In this document: positions 60,430-64,000 of the stretch, piece after piece
Layout: every line of letters begins with the position of its first letter
How positions within the stretch are numbered: position 1 is the stretch's first letter
NCBI GenBank assembly: GCA_021904315.1
Contig: CM038918.1
Location: 19,591,303-19,655,302, forward strand
Direction: 5' to 3'
Length of the DNA stretch: 64,000 nt
Source of the DNA: Sphagnum magellanicum
Lineage: Eukaryota; Streptophyta; Sphagnopsida; Sphagnales; Sphagnaceae
Notes under the pieces: generated by a model
What the model saw: only the letters and a program-made list of their open reading frames with translations
What the model was told of the DNA's origin: nothing
Databases searched by the model: none
Position numbers and translations under genes: made by a program

Positions 60430-61460
60430 TTCCTCCCTTCCCCAAATGAAATTGAAGGTGAAAAATAAGGTATTTTCCTAAGGCCCATCTTGCATATGAA
60501 TCAATAACATAATGCTACGAGGTTATGAGTTTGCCATCCATAGTGCTTGCAACTAAACTAACTATAAGGTAAAACATTGATTAAAAACTTTTCATGTATC
60601 TGGAAGACACATTATCAAATGAACTTTTTCTTGCATGAAAAGGGTGGGCATTTCATTTTTTTAACACCTTGCCTCTTTTTATTCTTTTTTGTTGTGATAC
60701 CTACCAAGTACCACAATAAAATAATAATTTTCTACTAGTGATTTATATTGGGTAATGACTTGCTCCTCGTGTGTTGCCCTCTTCATAACAATCATCATAC
60801 AAAGCCATCCAACTCAATTTGAAACACAATGTTCATTATGTCAAGTAAAACATTTGGTGAGTGCATTTGAAGCACACCTTTTATCTATGAAGATGTCAAC
60901 GGATCTCACACATATTCCTTAAGTGTGGTAAGGAAATCCCAAGGGCAAGGGCATTATTGAAATAAGGGCATGTGAGATGAGAGTTGAGGAAAAGCCCTAT
61001 TTTTGTAACGCTCTCGCCCATGGACTTTATGCTATGTAAAATTTGATGCAACCTTTAGAATGAGGTTTACATGTTTAGTAAAGCTTGGCATGAAAATAGA
61101 ATGGGGAAAAGGAATAATTGTGAACTATAACATGCCCTTATGCTACAAATTTTGATTAGGTTTTCTAATTAGTGACATGCACCTAAACCTGCATCACTTT
61201 ATTGATGGGCTGGAACTCGACCATTCCATTGTACATAATAGAGTTTTAGTAAAGTTGTCCCTTTAAAATTGGCAACTCTAGTTACTACGAGTGGGCAGAT
61301 TTTGCACCAAAATTAGGCTCCATCAGTCCCTCCCAACAAATGGACTTGGATTTTACTTATGTGGATTCCCTAGGTTATGAAACCTTCCTCAAATTTTTGT
61401 CCCCATCAAATTATATTCTTGCCACAAAACCCAAGCCAATGGATTTGTTGTACTATACAT
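60430..61460. other. Unassigned intergenic sequence
   Basis: No recognisable gene, repeat or transposon part. Confidence 0.5.
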
Positions 61461-61656
61461 TAGTACCTTGCTAGCTTCCACACTAGTTATATTATTTGTA
61501 CAAATATTGAAAATTTCAAAAAGTACTTTTTTTCGAAGAACTCAAATTTTGTGAAGGAAAATGAAAAATATTTTGAAATATTTTATTTTTCTACATGTAA
61601 TCTTCAAAATAAATCAGTTTATTCAACATACATGTTTTGAAGCTGCCCCTGTACCA
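61461..61656. mobile_element. AT-rich MITE, copy 2 (inverted relative to copy 1)
   Basis: Aligns with the reverse complement of 51735-51925: 'tagtaccttg', 'agttatattattt', 'ttgaaaatttcaaaaa', 'gtgaa.gaaaat', 'ttattcaac..acatgt' in the same order, to the end 'ctgtacca'. Its own terminal repeats have decayed. Confidence 0.65.
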
Positions 61657-61809
61657 CTATGGTATTTGATAAGCTATTATTGACCTTCCAAAGCTGATTG
61701 GCCTTCAAAGGTTTACTGTCAATCTACCCAATAAAAGTGGGGAACTGCCAGGTCTGCAGGTTACATTATAGAATCCCAATCTCTCTCCATGGAAAGAGAA
61801 TATCGACGG

Positions 61810-61932
61810 TGTCTTATAAAGAGGACCCAAAAACCCTAAAAAAAACCCTAACAAACCAAAAAGAAAAACAAAAGAAATTCAGAAGTGAAGGTTGTTAGTT
61901 GTTATATATTACCCACCCATAGCAAAAAAATA
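61810..61932 (+). promoter_or_regulatory. TATA box and telo-box-like leader
   Basis: 'cttataaag' at ~61813-61821 is followed by 'aaaccctaaaaaaaaccctaac' at ~61831-61852 (telo-box type AAACCCTAA, common just downstream of plant transcription starts), then an A-rich leader to the ATG at 61933. The same words could be chance in this composition. Confidence 0.35.
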
Positions 61933-62196
61933 ATGTTTGTAGTACACCAAACTGCACTCATCATCAACACATTTACCTTCATCAGACTAGGTTGTTGCTC
62001 AAGCCTTCTTCCTCATGCTCCTGGAGCTTCCCATCATAATCATCATCAACATCATCATCAGGAATGGCCTTGGTGGAGTTCTGGTTCCCCATGTGATTTC
62101 TTTGAGATCCACTTTGAACTAGTACCATTCCAGACTGCTTTTCATGCAACAGAAGGAAATTTCAAGGTTACTTTAGTCAAAGGTGAGGTTCAGTAA
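61933..62196 (+). CDS. Speculative small ORF, 87 aa, unrecognised
   Basis: ATG-started, 87 codons, preceded by the TATA/telo-box leader. Composition is protein-like in places: GCCSSLLPHAPGASHHNHHQHHHQEWPWW, where the His run comes from a (CAT/CAA)n stretch. The C-terminal part is EIHFELVPFQTAFHATEGNFKVTLVKGEV. No family recognised, no clear signal peptide. A Mutator-like MITE lies ~400 bp downstream. It may be an orphan gene, the first exon of a gene, or chance. Confidence 0.25.
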   Translation: MFVVHQTALIINTFTFIRLGCCSSLLPHAPGASHHNHHQHHHQEWPWWSSGSPCDFFEIHFELVPFQTAFHATEGNFKVTLVKGEVQ

Positions 62197-62592
62197 TGCA
62201 CCTACCGCTGTGCAAAAGTCTTGAGCCCCTCTTCCTGCAATCTCCACACAAAAAGAATTTGTAATGTTTGTTGGTGTTGTGTTGGTATCATTACACATGC
62301 GATTCACAATTGGAATTCACTTTCCACACTGGCTGTTCCTCCATGTGCTGCCCTGCAACTTATTGCTCAAGTGACAACCTAAGAGTATGGAACTTTTTGG
62401 GGGTAATTACCCATACAGGGAAGCATAGAGAACCATAAGTTAGAAGTATAACTACACAACAAGAGAATGGTATCATATATGTAGTGCAAGTTAAACATTA
62501 TAGCAGTTTGTGTGTAAGCTCTTTTCACAAATAAACCATCAACAAAATCACACCTTTGCAGCAAAACCACATGGCTCTGTATATCCTCAGCA
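62197..62592. other. Unassigned spacer
   Basis: No feature recognised between the small ORF and the MITE. Confidence 0.5.
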
Positions 62593-62944
62593 TGGTCACA
62601 GTGAACCAGCACCCGCCAGTGCACCATGAAGGATGGATGGTAATTGGTAAGGAAACAGTTTTCTGTTGGGTTCCAGTTCTGTAACTAACCATGGTGGTTA
62701 GCTCAGTTGGTAGGTTGTTAGTATGTAGGTAGTAAAAACAGCCCTTATTTATGTATAAACCATCTACTTAGTCAGCAATTACCTATTTTCCTACCTATTG
62801 ACCTATACATGAGATGGATTCCTTACAGAATTGGTTACCAAGGTGAAGTCAAATATTAACTCAGTTGAGGTTCATCCATCCACAACTGAGTAATAACAGG
62901 CATCCAGTGGATGGTGCGCTGGTGGGTGCTGGTTCACTGTGGCC
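62593..62944. mobile_element. Mutator-like MITE, copy C (inverted orientation)
   Basis: A 352-bp element whose sequence matches copies A and B in reverse complement. Ends are GGTCACAGTGAACCAGCACC and the inverted GGTTCACTGTGGCC. Flanks cctcagcat (62584-62592) and cctcagcac (62945-62953) are a 9-bp duplication with one mismatch. The interior keeps 'ttggtaaccaa'-like and 'gtaggtagtaaaaacagccctta' segments of the family. No insertion, so it is the best reference copy here. Confidence 0.9.
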
Positions 62945-63038
62945 CCTCAGCACCAAACACCCCCACAGAGGGCAGGCCAGTACAGTGGGCTCTACTGGTC
63001 CTATGGTGGCAGGCCAGTTTGACAGACTCTCTCGCCTA

Positions 63039-63084
63039 TACAGTAGGAGGGCCTACTTGTACAGTAGTAGGCCCTCCTACTGTA
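63039..63084. repeat. Perfect 18-bp inverted repeat (hairpin)
   Basis: TACAGTAGGAGGGCCTAC (63039-63056) and its exact reverse complement (63067-63084) with a 10-nt spacer that itself contains tacagta. It lies in a locally GC-rich patch (62950-63120) right after MITE copy C. Confidence 0.9.
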
Positions 63085-64000
63085 CTAGCCTGCCTCAGTC
63101 ATTCCACTGGGTAATGTTTTGGTAGCAGGGTATTACACCCTCTAAATGGAGGGTGCCAGGGGAGGAGGGGAGCCCTGCTATGGCATTATCTTACACAAAA
63201 ATCTCTGCTGAAAATTGTAGTGTAATTTGGGAGACCTCCCCAACGGCAGTTTCTGGCTCTTGAATATTTCTCATAGTTTCCTTGAAGGCATGTAATATGC
63301 TTAGGGTGAGTGAGATTTGTTGTAAGGTGATTTGTAACATCATTGGAATGCATCTTAGTGGGGCGAATGGGGCTACAACTAAAGGTGCCCTTGTACGTCA
63401 AGTGATTTCACTAGATTTTCAATGAATTCATTGATTACTAGTTGAAAAAATAGTGAATTCATTGGTCTAGTGAACAGGGACTAGTAATGAATTGCACCCA
63501 CGTTTTGTAGTAATGGGGGAAGCCTCACTATCACTACTTTCCACCTTAGACCTTGGGCTATGCCCTTTGGGCACAAGCCACTCACAACAATGCCTACCCC
63601 CTATACTAACCCTTGCCTTGCTTTCCATGTACATATTAAAGCTTTTTCACACATCTTTAAAGGTTTGTGAAACAATTGAAATCAGTAACAAAAACCTCTA
63701 TTACTTTTGGACTAGACTCATTCCAATTGGTCAACACCACCCACAAACTACCCCTCATCACTCAAATTGTTGATTATTTGAAATTTTGTAGCCAAGTGGT
63801 TGAAGGCGTGACTCTCCTTGGTCCCATGGCAACCAAGATTCCTTTGGCCCATCGGCTTTGGGCAATTTAGTCCATCTCTCACTGATTTTTGGAGCCATGA
63901 ATACAAGAGCATTAATGGCATCCATGAAACTCTAGTTAGTTTTCCAAGCATTCAAGCAACCATTGTAATAGGTGAGGGTAAAGCCCAAGGGTATATGGGC
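63085..64000. other. Unassigned sequence to the window edge
   Basis: No recognisable gene or repeat. Open frames at 63492-63773 and 63748-63951 have no known domain. Confidence 0.45.

Noticed and set aside
1..64000. CRISPR arrays, bacterial operons, intact tRNA or rRNA genes
   Set aside because: None seen; the direct repeats lack regular spacers, and the tRNA-like A/B boxes do not fold as complete tRNAs.

Overview
This window looks like nuclear DNA of a land plant with a large, repeat-rich genome. It has one clear plant gene (a BYPASS1-type protein), plant transposon families (hAT, Mutator-like, PIF/Harbinger, Ty3/gypsy, LINE, tRNA-related SINE-like units), degenerate plant telomere-type (CCCTAAA) sequence, and long AT-rich stretches with no coding signal. 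Old, heavily decayed transposons at this density would suit a gymnosperm or another large-genome lineage. That is inference; nothing here fixes the species. Most open reading frames are short chance frames, and many start at TTG rather than ATG.

Layout. 371-5383 and 12080-19980 are two direct copies of one 4-5 kb non-coding block. The second copy is split at 15852-19664 by a complete but dead hAT transposon with a perfect 8-bp target duplication. Between the copies are a 21-bp-period minisatellite (5740-6190), a 28-G run (6204-6231), a pair of ~500-bp direct repeats (7475-7995 and 9980-10475) enclosing telomere-like sequence (8480-9130) and a PIF/Harbinger transposase remnant (9150-9545), and a Mutator-like MITE (11510-11818). 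20000-23840 holds small hairpins, tandem repeats and C-rich sequence. The only convincing host gene is the BPS1-like single-exon CDS at 24778-25860, with a CT-rich leader upstream and microsatellites downstream.

29760-30600 is a Ty3/gypsy integrase remnant. 30600-43900 is AT-rich with no recognisable gene. 44640-49720 is a decayed Ty3/gypsy element on the minus strand (RT, RNase H and integrase remnants between LTR-like repeats), next to a LINE reverse-transcriptase fragment (49825-50130). 51735-51925 and 61461-61656 are two members of one small inverted-repeat family. 54151-54833 and 62593-62944 are two more copies of the 11.5-kb Mutator-like MITE, the first carrying a nested MITE. 56597-60421 is a second hAT copy of the same family and orientation as the first. 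A speculative small gene with a TATA box and telo-box lies at 61813-62196.

No operon-like or novel multi-gene system was found. The most informative content is the nested transposon record: three MITE copies with 9-bp target duplications, two hAT copies with 8-bp duplications, and a threefold 84-codon tandem expansion inside one hAT transposase.
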